Origin: Oscillospiraceae bacterium
Lineage (GTDB): Bacteria > Bacillota > Clostridia > Oscillospirales > UBA644
Length of the DNA: 64,000 nucleotides
Reading direction: 5' to 3'
Assembly: GCA_015067305.1 (NCBI GenBank)
Contig: SVMT01000002.1
Location: 62,001-126,000 of the forward strand
Shown: positions 40,435-49,514 of the stretch, in pieces
Layout of the letters: the number at the start of each line of letters is the position of its first letter
Position numbering within the stretch: the stretch's first letter is position 1
Program-made: the position numbers and the translations under genes
The notes under the pieces: generated by a model
Seen by the model: the letters and a program-made list of their open reading frames with translations, nothing else
Database searches by the model: none
What the model was told of the DNA's origin: nothing

Positions 40435-40812
40435 ATGATATCATTTGAAAACATGATCATTGAAGACGGAACTCCGATCTATCAACAAATACTCAGGCAT
40501 ATAAAACGAGGAATAGTTTCCGGATCAATTACAAATAACGATGAACTACCGTCACGACGTGTACTGTCAGCATTACTTGGAATAAACCCAAACACAATAC
40601 AAAAAGCATATAAACTGCTTGAAGACGAAAACTTAATTGAATCACATTCAGGAGCTAAAAGCTATATGAAACTTGATGAAAATAAAATCAAAATGGTCAA
40701 GGGAGAATTGATAGCTAATGATATAACCAATACAGTTACAGCGTTAAAGCAAATGGGATTATCAAAAGAAGAAGCTATAGATCTTTTAGAAAAATATTGG
40801 AATGAGGTGTAG
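40435..40812 (+). CDS. GntR-family transcriptional regulator (YtrA subfamily)
   Basis: GTPIYQQILRHIKRGIVSGSITNNDELPSRRVLSALLGINPNTIQKAYKLLEDENLIES; short effector region. Confidence 0.92.
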   Translation: MISFENMIIEDGTPIYQQILRHIKRGIVSGSITNNDELPSRRVLSALLGINPNTIQKAYKLLEDENLIESHSGAKSYMKLDENKIKMVKGELIANDITNTVTALKQMGLSKEEAIDLLEKYWNEV

Positions 40813-40815
40813 TTA

Positions 40816-41574
40816 ATGAAAAAATATTTATCAGTCTTCGGACTATTCGCAAGAGGCTCCGTCTATAAAGTTCTGATTACTACAGTTTTAATGGCAATAG
40901 CGGAATTTATCGTTTTCTATCATAAACTAAAGTATGCAATCAGACTTTCCGCAGAATTCTCTATGGAACATTTAGAAACCATAATTGATCAAAGCATGAT
41001 AAATTGGATATTCCCATTATGCGCTTTAATAATAACACTAACGCTGTTTATTACAGGTTCTGAGAATAATAACGCTAAAACAGGTTACACGATAAGAAGA
41101 CTGTCGATCAGCGAAAGAGAAGTGTTTTTCTGTCAGACAATATATAATATTCTTACTTATATTTTTCTTTGGGCTGTTCAAGCCGTAACTGTCTTTGGTC
41201 TATGCGTGCTGTATACAAATTTAGCCCCAACAGATGCAGTTGGAAACCAAACGATTTTTTTGGCATTTTACAGAAACGAACTCCTACACAGCATTATTCC
41301 AATTTCCGATGTGTCCATATGGATAAGAAATATATTTATTGCCATAGGGCTTGGATTCGCTGCGGCGGAATTCCCTTATAAACAAAGAAGACATAAAAAT
41401 TCAATTACAGCAATAGCACTTTTATTATATATCATAGTTTTTTTCAGTTCTGGTATCGGAAATTTCATAAATTCATTTATGGTAAGTTTTGTTTCCATAT
41501 GTATTACAGCTGAATCACTTTATACTGTTTTCATAAAAGATGAGGAGGAAATTATTGAAAATGAAACTAAATAA
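40816..41574 (+). CDS. ABC-associated membrane protein
   Basis: Multiple TM helices; operon context. Confidence 0.65.
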   Translation: MKKYLSVFGLFARGSVYKVLITTVLMAIAEFIVFYHKLKYAIRLSAEFSMEHLETIIDQSMINWIFPLCALIITLTLFITGSENNNAKTGYTIRRLSISEREVFFCQTIYNILTYIFLWAVQAVTVFGLCVLYTNLAPTDAVGNQTIFLAFYRNELLHSIIPISDVSIWIRNIFIAIGLGFAAAEFPYKQRRHKNSITAIALLLYIIVFFSSGIGNFINSFMVSFVSICITAESLYTVFIKDEEEIIENETK

Positions 41575-42085
41575 CAGACTTGACCTCGAAAAATATGCTC
41601 CTCCGGGTGCAAACTTTAAACAACAGAAAGATTTCTTTATTACAGGCAATATTATTTCACTCCTGGGCAGTTTATATTTCTTCGTGGAATATTTCAATGA
41701 GTATCAGAAATTATTTGATTACGACGGAGAGAAAAACGTATTGATAGAAGGATTGAAAATGCCTGACTTCCCTTTAATATTAGATAAGTTTCTCATTGGA
41801 TTTCTTATAATGGCAGTATGTATGATGTTCTATGTATTTTTCTACTACATCTACTATTACCAAAACGGAAGCAAAAGTATATATCTTATGAAAAGACTAC
41901 CAAAAAGATTTGAAATTCACAAAAGAGCATGGAGCTTACCGTTATTTTATACAGTCCTTTGCCTGACAATAGGTTTCTTATTGGCAGTATTCTATCTATG
42001 CTTCTATCTTATCGTAACTCCACAAGAATGCTTATTACCGGATCAATGGCAAAAGTTCTTCCTATTTTTTGAATACTATATATAG
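41561..42085 (+). CDS. Membrane protein of ABC operon
   Basis: TM helices; RBS GAGGAGG; overlaps upstream gene. Confidence 0.6.
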   Translation: MKLNNRLDLEKYAPPGANFKQQKDFFITGNIISLLGSLYFFVEYFNEYQKLFDYDGEKNVLIEGLKMPDFPLILDKFLIGFLIMAVCMMFYVFFYYIYYYQNGSKSIYLMKRLPKRFEIHKRAWSLPLFYTVLCLTIGFLLAVFYLCFYLIVTPQECLLPDQWQKFFLFFEYYI

Positions 42086-42099
42086 AAAGGTGAATCCTT

Positions 42100-42834
42100 A
42101 TGATAACAATAAAAAATTTAAATAAAATATATGTTTGCAGAAAGGCTCTTTCCGATATTGATATTGAAATTCCCAGAGGTGAAATAGTTGGTCTTTTCGG
42201 AGAAAACGGTGCGGGTAAAACAACTTTGATGAAATGTATTTTGGGATTTATAAACTATCAAGGTGAAATTCTTCTTGACGGAGAGCCAATCACTACAAAA
42301 AATATTCATAAAATCTCATTTGCAACAAGTGAACACTCATTCTTTCCGAACCTTACAGCTACGGCCCATATGGAATTTTACAAAGAACACTTCCCTGCTT
42401 TTTCCGAAAAAAGATTTAACGGACTTATGGATTTCTTTGAATTACCAAAACATACAGCAATTAAAAGATTCTCAACAGGTCAAAAAAATCAGTTTGAAGT
42501 AATACTTTCTCTCTGTCAGGGTGCGGACTACATTCTCATGGATGAACCATTTGCAGGGAATGATGTATTTAACCGAGAGGATTTCTACAAAGTATTGTTA
42601 GGTATCCTTGAACCACATGAAACAGTATTACTTTCAACACACCTCATAGAAGAAGTATCCGATTTTATCGGTCGTGCAATACTCATACGCAAAGGAAAAA
42701 TCGTCGGAGATGTTTCAACAGATGAACTTGAAGATCAAGGCAAAACACTTATAGAGTACATCAAGGAAATGTACAAATACAAAGCTGACAGAGTAAGTAA
42801 AGCTCTTGACGAAATTTCCGGAGAAAATGATTAA
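42100..42834 (+). CDS. ABC transporter ATP-binding protein
   Basis: GLFGENGAGKTTLMKCILG, FSTGQKNQFEVILSL, ILMDEPFAGND. Confidence 0.93.
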   Translation: MITIKNLNKIYVCRKALSDIDIEIPRGEIVGLFGENGAGKTTLMKCILGFINYQGEILLDGEPITTKNIHKISFATSEHSFFPNLTATAHMEFYKEHFPAFSEKRFNGLMDFFELPKHTAIKRFSTGQKNQFEVILSLCQGADYILMDEPFAGNDVFNREDFYKVLLGILEPHETVLLSTHLIEEVSDFIGRAILIRKGKIVGDVSTDELEDQGKTLIEYIKEMYKYKADRVSKALDEISGEND

Positions 42835-42845
42835 GGAGAAAACCT

Positions 42846-44318
42846 ATGAAAAAAATCATTATTTTAGTTTCGATTCTATTTGTACTATCAGTCAGTTCTC
42901 TATGCATTATTTCAGTAGCAATAGACAGCCAGAATGACACGATTGCTATAACTGAAAATGTTATTTTCGGAGATAAGTCTATAGCAAACGAAATAAAAGT
43001 CATAAGCAAAGCCACATATGATTCTCATCTGTTTTGGGAGACCGCATACACCATCAAAGAGGATCCAAAACCAATAACAAAATATACATTCTCCGCGTCT
43101 GAGGCACATTTTGTAAATTCCACAAAGCGCTATATGTTCCAGTTGGATACAGACATAAGATACGGTTGTGACTTTTCTATACCCGCAGAGGAACAAGAAG
43201 GTCTTGCTCGTGTATACAAAGAACTCTATGATTCTTGTGAAGTCGGAAACAGTGTCAGCAAAACTATATATCTCAAAGATATATATGAATACTACCCGAT
43301 AAGACTTCATATTGAGCTTCCATATGTAAATTGGAGCAACAACGATCCTGAAAATGTTTGGAACGATGAACCTGGTGGAGAAAAGTTTGTAATTAACAAA
43401 TTCAGAGAATTTTTCAAGATTCCCGTATTTGATGAACACGGCATTGAAATATCAATCAGAAAAGACAAAGACGGAGTAGGTGTAGGAATAGGATCAACAC
43501 CCTTCGGTGAAAACTTCGATTATTATCTTACCACAACAAGTGCTTACACAGAAGATACTGTATTTTTTACGTTAAATAATAAAACAAGAGGAAATACCTA
43601 TGCAGATTTCAGTCTTATTCCTGGAGGATACGGAATATACAGTTTTAACTACAAACCTGCACTCCTTAAAGCAAGTACAGGAATTGACGCATACTCACTT
43701 GCAAATGTTTACCCACTTGAACCAGAACTCAACGTCGAACACCTAAGTGTATCTGAAGACGGTAAATATCTTATAATGATCGGAAGCAAAAATGGCAATA
43801 CTTATTTTACGGTTATAGATACATTGACAATGACAAAACATAAAGAAATAGTTATTGAAAACAAAACCATCCATAATGTAAAGTATATTGCAGAAAAAAT
43901 GGCTCAAATTGCAAGCGGAGATTATTATTTAAGCGTAAATGAAAGATCTTCGGTCAAAGAATCTGAAAACTTCATGATGTTGGTCTTCTCTGAAGAATTT
44001 GCAATAATTGAAATAACTGAAAAAGGTGAATATGAACTTGCATTTACTGCAAAGCAACCCAATTATATAAGTGACGAATATCAATACATGGATATTACAG
44101 CGAAAATGGTATATGACGGTACAAAATTAGTAGTCGTAGACAGTCTGTATCCTGACGGTGCTTACGAACACTGTGGCTTCTATATGGCAATATATGATAA
44201 TACAGGTTTGATCTATTATGCAACATACAGTTCAAGTCTTGACATAAATGCTGATAATCATGATTTCAGTTACAACTGTTACCCTTTAACTGGGGCGTAT
44301 TCTATAATCATAGAATGA
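42846..44318 (+). CDS. Hypothetical exported protein of ABC operon
   Basis: Signal-like N-terminus MKKIIILVSILFVLSVSSLCII; same operon. Confidence 0.65.
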   Translation: MKKIIILVSILFVLSVSSLCIISVAIDSQNDTIAITENVIFGDKSIANEIKVISKATYDSHLFWETAYTIKEDPKPITKYTFSASEAHFVNSTKRYMFQLDTDIRYGCDFSIPAEEQEGLARVYKELYDSCEVGNSVSKTIYLKDIYEYYPIRLHIELPYVNWSNNDPENVWNDEPGGEKFVINKFREFFKIPVFDEHGIEISIRKDKDGVGVGIGSTPFGENFDYYLTTTSAYTEDTVFFTLNNKTRGNTYADFSLIPGGYGIYSFNYKPALLKASTGIDAYSLANVYPLEPELNVEHLSVSEDGKYLIMIGSKNGNTYFTVIDTLTMTKHKEIVIENKTIHNVKYIAEKMAQIASGDYYLSVNERSSVKESENFMMLVFSEEFAIIEITEKGEYELAFTAKQPNYISDEYQYMDITAKMVYDGTKLVVVDSLYPDGAYEHCGFYMAIYDNTGLIYYATYSSSLDINADNHDFSYNCYPLTGAYSIIIE

Positions 44319-44333
44319 TCAATAAAACAAACT

Positions 44334-44377
44334 ACTCCCGAATGATGCCTTTATCACTCGGGAGTTATATTTTTTTG
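44334..44377. terminator. Terminator of GntR/ABC operon
   Basis: ACTCCCG...CGGGAGT followed by TATATTTTTTT. Confidence 0.8.
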
Positions 44378-44380
44378 TAA

Positions 44381-44992
44381 TTATTTCTTTTCGGAAGGAT
44401 TTTTACCCATAATTTTATCTGTAAGTTTAGGAATAAAAGATATCTTTTTATAACCGAACACATATCCTACTCCGGAACAAACAGCGGCTATTATATACAC
44501 AGCACACAAGATCAATGTCATATAAAGTGCCAAAGTGGGGTCTGCACCTTCAGTATCTACTGTAGTTGTAGAAATACCACCCGTCAAAGGAACTGTGAGG
44601 TATATTCCGGCCCAAACAAAAATCAGTTTAAGTATATTCAATACCCCCATAACAGAATTCTGCACATCCATAAAAACATAAGAAATTACAAAAATTGCTA
44701 TGATCGGAATAACGACAATAGCCGCAGATAAATAACCCTTATATAACATCTCCGTTGCCTGACCGATAGCAACTCTGTTATTATCTCTTCCACCTTCGAC
44801 CCATGAGGTGTAAGTAAAGAAATACAGAAGCATAAATAAATAAATCAAGCCGAAAATGACGGCAACTACAGGATTGATCTCACCGTTTGAGGATGCAATC
44901 ATACCAAGGGTTATGACAGCCATGAACGACAACATGCAAACCAACACTGTGCGAAGTAAAAGACTGAGAGATAATTTTAATACACTTTTCAT
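44381..44992 (-). CDS. Hypothetical multi-pass membrane protein
   Basis: About five hydrophobic segments; RBS-like sequence AAAGGAT upstream. Confidence 0.6.
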   Translation of the reverse strand: MKSVLKLSLSLLLRTVLVCMLSFMAVITLGMIASSNGEINPVVAVIFGLIYLFMLLYFFTYTSWVEGGRDNNRVAIGQATEMLYKGYLSAAIVVIPIIAIFVISYVFMDVQNSVMGVLNILKLIFVWAGIYLTVPLTGGISTTTVDTEGADPTLALYMTLILCAVYIIAAVCSGVGYVFGYKKISFIPKLTDKIMGKNPSEKK

Positions 44993-45210
44993 TTTTAATT
45001 TATCCTTTCACCCGATTTAAATTTTAAAACAGTCGGGCTTAACTATAACTAATTTTACCATATATCGAGGTCAATGTCAACTTCAAAATTGAAAATAACG
45101 GAAATTGCCACAAAATATTTGCCTTTCAGTATTGAAAACCGTCGCTGAATATGGTATAATATATTGATTAAACATCTCTTACTATTATTTATGAAGAAAG
45201 GAAGATACAA

Positions 45211-47133
45211 ATGAAAGAGAAATTTTATATCACAACAGCCATCGCGTACACTTCAAAGAAGCCACATATAGGTAACTCATACGAAGTAGTTCTCACCGAT
45301 GCAATAGCGAGGTTCAAGCGAATGCAAGGATACGATGTTTTCTTCCTTACAGGAACAGATGAACACGGTCAGAAAATAGAAGAAATTGCAAAAGAATCAG
45401 GTGTTACACCAAAAGAACACGTTGATATGGTTGCAGGTCAGATTAAAGACATCTGCGACACACTTAATACGACTTATGATAAATTTATCAGAACAACAGA
45501 TGCAGATCATGAAAAAGTTGTTCAGAAGATATTTAACAAGCTTTATGAACAGGGTGATATTTACAAGAGTGAATATGAAGGTTGGTACTGCACTCCTTGT
45601 GAAAGCTTCTGGACTGAAACTCAGCTTATTGACGGAAAATGCCCCGATTGTGGAAGAGAAGTTAAAAAAACAAAGGAAGAAGCTTATTTTTTAAAGCTTT
45701 CCAAATATCAGAAACAGCTTGAAGAGTATATCGAATCTCAACCTGATTTCATATTCCCTGAAGGCAGAAAAAAGGAAATGATAAACAACTTTATCAAGCC
45801 CGGCATTCAGGATCTTTGCGTTTCAAGAACATCTTTCAAATGGGGCGTTCCCGTTACATTTGATGAAAAACATGTAATATACGTTTGGATCGATGCACTT
45901 TCAAACTATATTACAGCAATAGGTTATGACCCCGACGGTTCAAGTAACCTTTATAAAAAATATTGGCCTGCTGATGTTCACGTTATCGGTAAAGATATTC
46001 TCAGGTTCCATACAATTTATTGGCCCATTATGCTTATGGCTCTCGGTGAACCTCTTCCCAAGAAAGTATTCGGTCATCCTTGGCTTCTTTCAGGTGCAGA
46101 TAAAATGTCAAAATCAAGAGGTAATGTTATCTATGCAGATGATTTGGCAAAACAGTTTGGCGTTGATGCTGTAAGATATTATCTTCTTTCTGAAATGCCT
46201 TATACAGCAGACGGTTCAATTACATACGAATCCATGATTGAAAAATACAACAGCGATCTTGCAAATACTATAGGCAACCTTGTAAACAGAACCGTCACAA
46301 TGGTCAACAAATACTTTGACGGAACACTTCCCTGCTGTAACTGCAACGAAGAACTTGACAACGAACTCATAGACCTCGCTTCCAATACTTACAAAAAACT
46401 TGAAAGTCTAATGGATGAATTCAGAATCAGCGATGCCCTTGATACAATTCTCAACATTGCAAAAAGATGTAATAAATACATTGACGAAACAGCTCCCTGG
46501 GTTCTCGCAAAAGACGAAGAAAAGAAAGGCAGACTTTCGACAGCTCTTTACAATCTTATTGAAAGTATCAGAATCATGGCTATCCTTATCAAGCCATTCA
46601 TACCAACAACAGCTGATGAGATCATGAAGCAGATCAACTGCGATATTACAGATTACGAAAGCGTAAAAACATTCGGTGCATACAAGCTCGGTACCAAAGT
46701 TGGTACAGCGACACCTCTCTTCAACAGAATAGATGCTGAAAAGTTCCTCAAAGAACTTGAAGAATCCATGCCTAAACCGGAACCAGAAAAACCTGCTGAA
46801 CCCGAACTTCCTGAAGTAGAAATTGATCATTTCGGAGCACTTGATTTGAGAGTTGCTAAAATTCTTGCTTGTGAAAAAGTAGAAAAAAGTGATAAACTCC
46901 TCAAACTTCAGGTAGATATTGGTTCTGAAAAAAGACAGATAGTCTCCGGAATTGCAAAAGATTATACTCCCGATGATCTCGTGGGCAAGAAAGTAATAAT
47001 CATCAAGAACCTTAAACCTGCAAAGATCCGCGGCGTTGAAAGCAAAGGTATGCTTCTTGCATCATCAGGAAAAGACAAGATAAATGTGATTTTCGCACCC
47101 GAAAACGCTGAACCCGGTGAAAAAGTCAGATAA
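45211..47133 (+). CDS. metG: Methionyl-tRNA synthetase
   Basis: YTSKKPHIGNSYE (HIGN), CPDCG zinc site, DKMSKSRGN (KMSKS), C-terminal tRNA-binding domain. Confidence 0.97.
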   Translation: MKEKFYITTAIAYTSKKPHIGNSYEVVLTDAIARFKRMQGYDVFFLTGTDEHGQKIEEIAKESGVTPKEHVDMVAGQIKDICDTLNTTYDKFIRTTDADHEKVVQKIFNKLYEQGDIYKSEYEGWYCTPCESFWTETQLIDGKCPDCGREVKKTKEEAYFLKLSKYQKQLEEYIESQPDFIFPEGRKKEMINNFIKPGIQDLCVSRTSFKWGVPVTFDEKHVIYVWIDALSNYITAIGYDPDGSSNLYKKYWPADVHVIGKDILRFHTIYWPIMLMALGEPLPKKVFGHPWLLSGADKMSKSRGNVIYADDLAKQFGVDAVRYYLLSEMPYTADGSITYESMIEKYNSDLANTIGNLVNRTVTMVNKYFDGTLPCCNCNEELDNELIDLASNTYKKLESLMDEFRISDALDTILNIAKRCNKYIDETAPWVLAKDEEKKGRLSTALYNLIESIRIMAILIKPFIPTTADEIMKQINCDITDYESVKTFGAYKLGTKVGTATPLFNRIDAEKFLKELEESMPKPEPEKPAEPELPEVEIDHFGALDLRVAKILACEKVEKSDKLLKLQVDIGSEKRQIVSGIAKDYTPDDLVGKKVIIIKNLKPAKIRGVESKGMLLASSGKDKINVIFAPENAEPGEKVR

Positions 47134-47170
47134 ATCAAAGAATTCAAGCATATAATTAACCGTAGAATAT

Positions 47171-47200
47171 GGGGAGTTATTAAATTAAACTCCCCTCTTA
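47171..47200 (+). terminator. Hairpin between metG and ylbJ
   Basis: GGGGAGTT-ATTAAATT-AAACTCCCC. Confidence 0.5.
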
Positions 47201-47213
47201 CGGAGTGAATTTT

Positions 47214-48389
47214 TTGAGAAAGTATATATTTATGCTTATTGCAGTTGCAGGTCTTGTTGGACTTGTGGCGTCACCGCTTGAATCACTTAACGCCTCAGCT
47301 GAAGCTTTGGATCTGTGTATCAATATGATAATCCCAACATTGTTCCCTTTCTTTGTTTTTTCGTCATTGGCTGTATCATTGGGATTGGCTGATATCTTAG
47401 GAAAGATTTTCGGCCAAATAATGAGACCTGTTTTCAATGTAAACGGAACATGTTCTGCGGCTTTTATATTAGGTCTGATATCGGGATTCCCTGTAGGAGC
47501 TAAAACTGCAATATCTTTATACGAAAACAATTTATGCACAAAAACTGAGGCTGAAAGAATACTCTCATTCAGCAACAATGCAGGACCCGCATTTGTTTTA
47601 GGAACTGTTGGAATAGGAATATGGAACAGCAATTCAGTGGGTTGGACTCTCTGGCTCACGCAAATTATAGCTTCAATAGCTGTTGGATTCATATTTGGAA
47701 AAATATGGAAGAAGCAGGACAAGGATCGTGAGAATGTCATTGCTGTTAAAAATTCAAGAGTCGTTAAATTTTTACCTGCAATCACGGACGCTGTAAAAAA
47801 TTCAGCCATGAACCTGATATACATTTCTTCGTTTATTGTATTCTTTGCAATAATAATACGTTTGTTAACAGTATCAGGAATCATTCCTCTTGCGGCAAAG
47901 ATATTGAATTCGATATTACCCATTAAAGGCTTAACGGTAAATGACTATGAAAATATAATATCAGGGATTTTCGAATTTACGACAGGGATAAGACGGATAG
48001 GAAACACCGCACCTTATTCACAAAGTCTGACTTTAACAGCTGCTATTCTTGGCTGGGCAGGACTTTCAGTACATTGCCAGGTACTATCTTTTATATATGA
48101 AAGCGGTCTTAGCCCTATACCTTATATTGCGGGAAAAGGTTTACAAACGTTTTTTTCAGCAATAATAGTATTTGTTATTTCAAAATATATACCTCTGGAA
48201 GAAAGCATATCAACCTTTGTAAGTTACACAAATACTATAAACCAAAGCAAAGTAAATATTTTACATATAACCTCAATTTCGGCTATCATAGCCGTATTAC
48301 TAACGATCATAATTTTTTTCATTCACATACAAAAAGGGAGAAAAATGAAAACTTCGGTCTTCATTTTAAAAAGAAAGGATAGACGATAA
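47214..48389 (+). CDS. ylbJ: Sporulation integral membrane protein YlbJ-like
   Basis: SPLESLNASAEALDLCINMIIPTLFPFFVFSSL, LGLISGFPVGAKT, EAERILSFSNNAGPAFVLG. Confidence 0.88.
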   Translation: MRKYIFMLIAVAGLVGLVASPLESLNASAEALDLCINMIIPTLFPFFVFSSLAVSLGLADILGKIFGQIMRPVFNVNGTCSAAFILGLISGFPVGAKTAISLYENNLCTKTEAERILSFSNNAGPAFVLGTVGIGIWNSNSVGWTLWLTQIIASIAVGFIFGKIWKKQDKDRENVIAVKNSRVVKFLPAITDAVKNSAMNLIYISSFIVFFAIIIRLLTVSGIIPLAAKILNSILPIKGLTVNDYENIISGIFEFTTGIRRIGNTAPYSQSLTLTAAILGWAGLSVHCQVLSFIYESGLSPIPYIAGKGLQTFFSAIIVFVISKYIPLEESISTFVSYTNTINQSKVNILHITSISAIIAVLLTIIIFFIHIQKGRKMKTSVFILKRKDRR

Positions 48390-48391
48390 AT

Positions 48392-49477
48392 ATGTCACTC
48401 AAACACCTTGTAGACTTTAACGACATCACAACAGATGAATGGTTCGGACTGCAAAAGCTTGCAACAGAGATAAAAAGCAGACCGGCAGATTTCGCAGATT
48501 ATTGCAAAGGAAAGCTTCTCGCAACCCTTTTCTATGAACCATCAACAAGAACAATGCTGTCTTTCCAGACCGCAATGTACAGACTCGGAGGTTCTGTAAT
48601 CGGATTTGATAACCCGGGGAACTCGTCCGTTGCAAAAGGTGAAAACCTTAAAGATACAATTACTATCATTTCTTCTTATGCGGACATAATTGCTATGCGT
48701 CATCCCAAAGAAGGTGCAGCTCTTGCTGCGTCTTTATACACGGACAAGCCTTTTATCAATGCAGGTGACGGAGGCCATTTCCACCCAACTCAGACCCTCA
48801 CTGACCTTTTTACAATCACAGAAGACAAAGGCAGAATATCAGGTCTTTCCATAGGTCTTTGCGGCGACCTGAAACACGGCAGAACCGTACATTCACTTCT
48901 CAGAGCTCTTTGCATGTTCGGTCAAAACACATTCTATTTGGTTTCAACTTTATCTCTTAAACTCCCACAATATATCATTGATACTCTTAAACAGAACGGA
49001 AATACTGTATATGAGGTATCAAGCCTTGAAGAATGTATCGACAAACTTGATATACTTTATATGACAAGAATACAGAAAGAAAGATTTGCTTCTGAAGAAC
49101 AGTATAGACAGCAAAGCGGGCAATATATTCTTGATACAGAAAAAATGGCAATGGCAAGAAAAGACCTTTCAGTTCTTCATCCGCTGCCAAGAGTTGACGA
49201 GATCACAGAAAGTGTAGACTTTGATCCGAGAGCTCTGTATTTCAAACAGGCTAAAAACGGAATGTTCATCAGAATGGCACTTATTATAAAAATGCTTGAA
49301 AATGACTGCGACCGTACAGCTGATATATACAATCTCATGGATGTTTCCAAAACTCATGTTTGCCCGAATCCTGCATGTATAACAAGAACAGAAAACTATT
49401 TGCCAGCTCTCACAAATGATATTAAAGGTCCTAGACCAGGTCAGAGCTGTAAATATTGCGATTTCAGAATAAACTAA
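48392..49477 (+). CDS. pyrB: Aspartate carbamoyltransferase with C-terminal PyrI-type zinc domain
   Basis: FYEPSTRTMLSFQTAM, HPTQTLTD, HPLPR; tail CPNPACITRTENYLPA...CKYCDF. Confidence 0.93.
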   Translation: MSLKHLVDFNDITTDEWFGLQKLATEIKSRPADFADYCKGKLLATLFYEPSTRTMLSFQTAMYRLGGSVIGFDNPGNSSVAKGENLKDTITIISSYADIIAMRHPKEGAALAASLYTDKPFINAGDGGHFHPTQTLTDLFTITEDKGRISGLSIGLCGDLKHGRTVHSLLRALCMFGQNTFYLVSTLSLKLPQYIIDTLKQNGNTVYEVSSLEECIDKLDILYMTRIQKERFASEEQYRQQSGQYILDTEKMAMARKDLSVLHPLPRVDEITESVDFDPRALYFKQAKNGMFIRMALIIKMLENDCDRTADIYNLMDVSKTHVCPNPACITRTENYLPALTNDIKGPRPGQSCKYCDFRIN

Positions 49478-49514
49478 ATTTCTCATATTGATATAATCAG
49501 AAAGAGGTCCGTAG

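Noticed and set aside
42912-43439. 175-aa minus-strand ORF within the ABC-operon exported protein
   Set aside because: Antisense shadow ORF, no supporting signal.
45000-45210. T-box or SAM riboswitch upstream of metG
   Set aside because: No T-box sequence (TGGNACCGCG-like) or antiterminator structure found.
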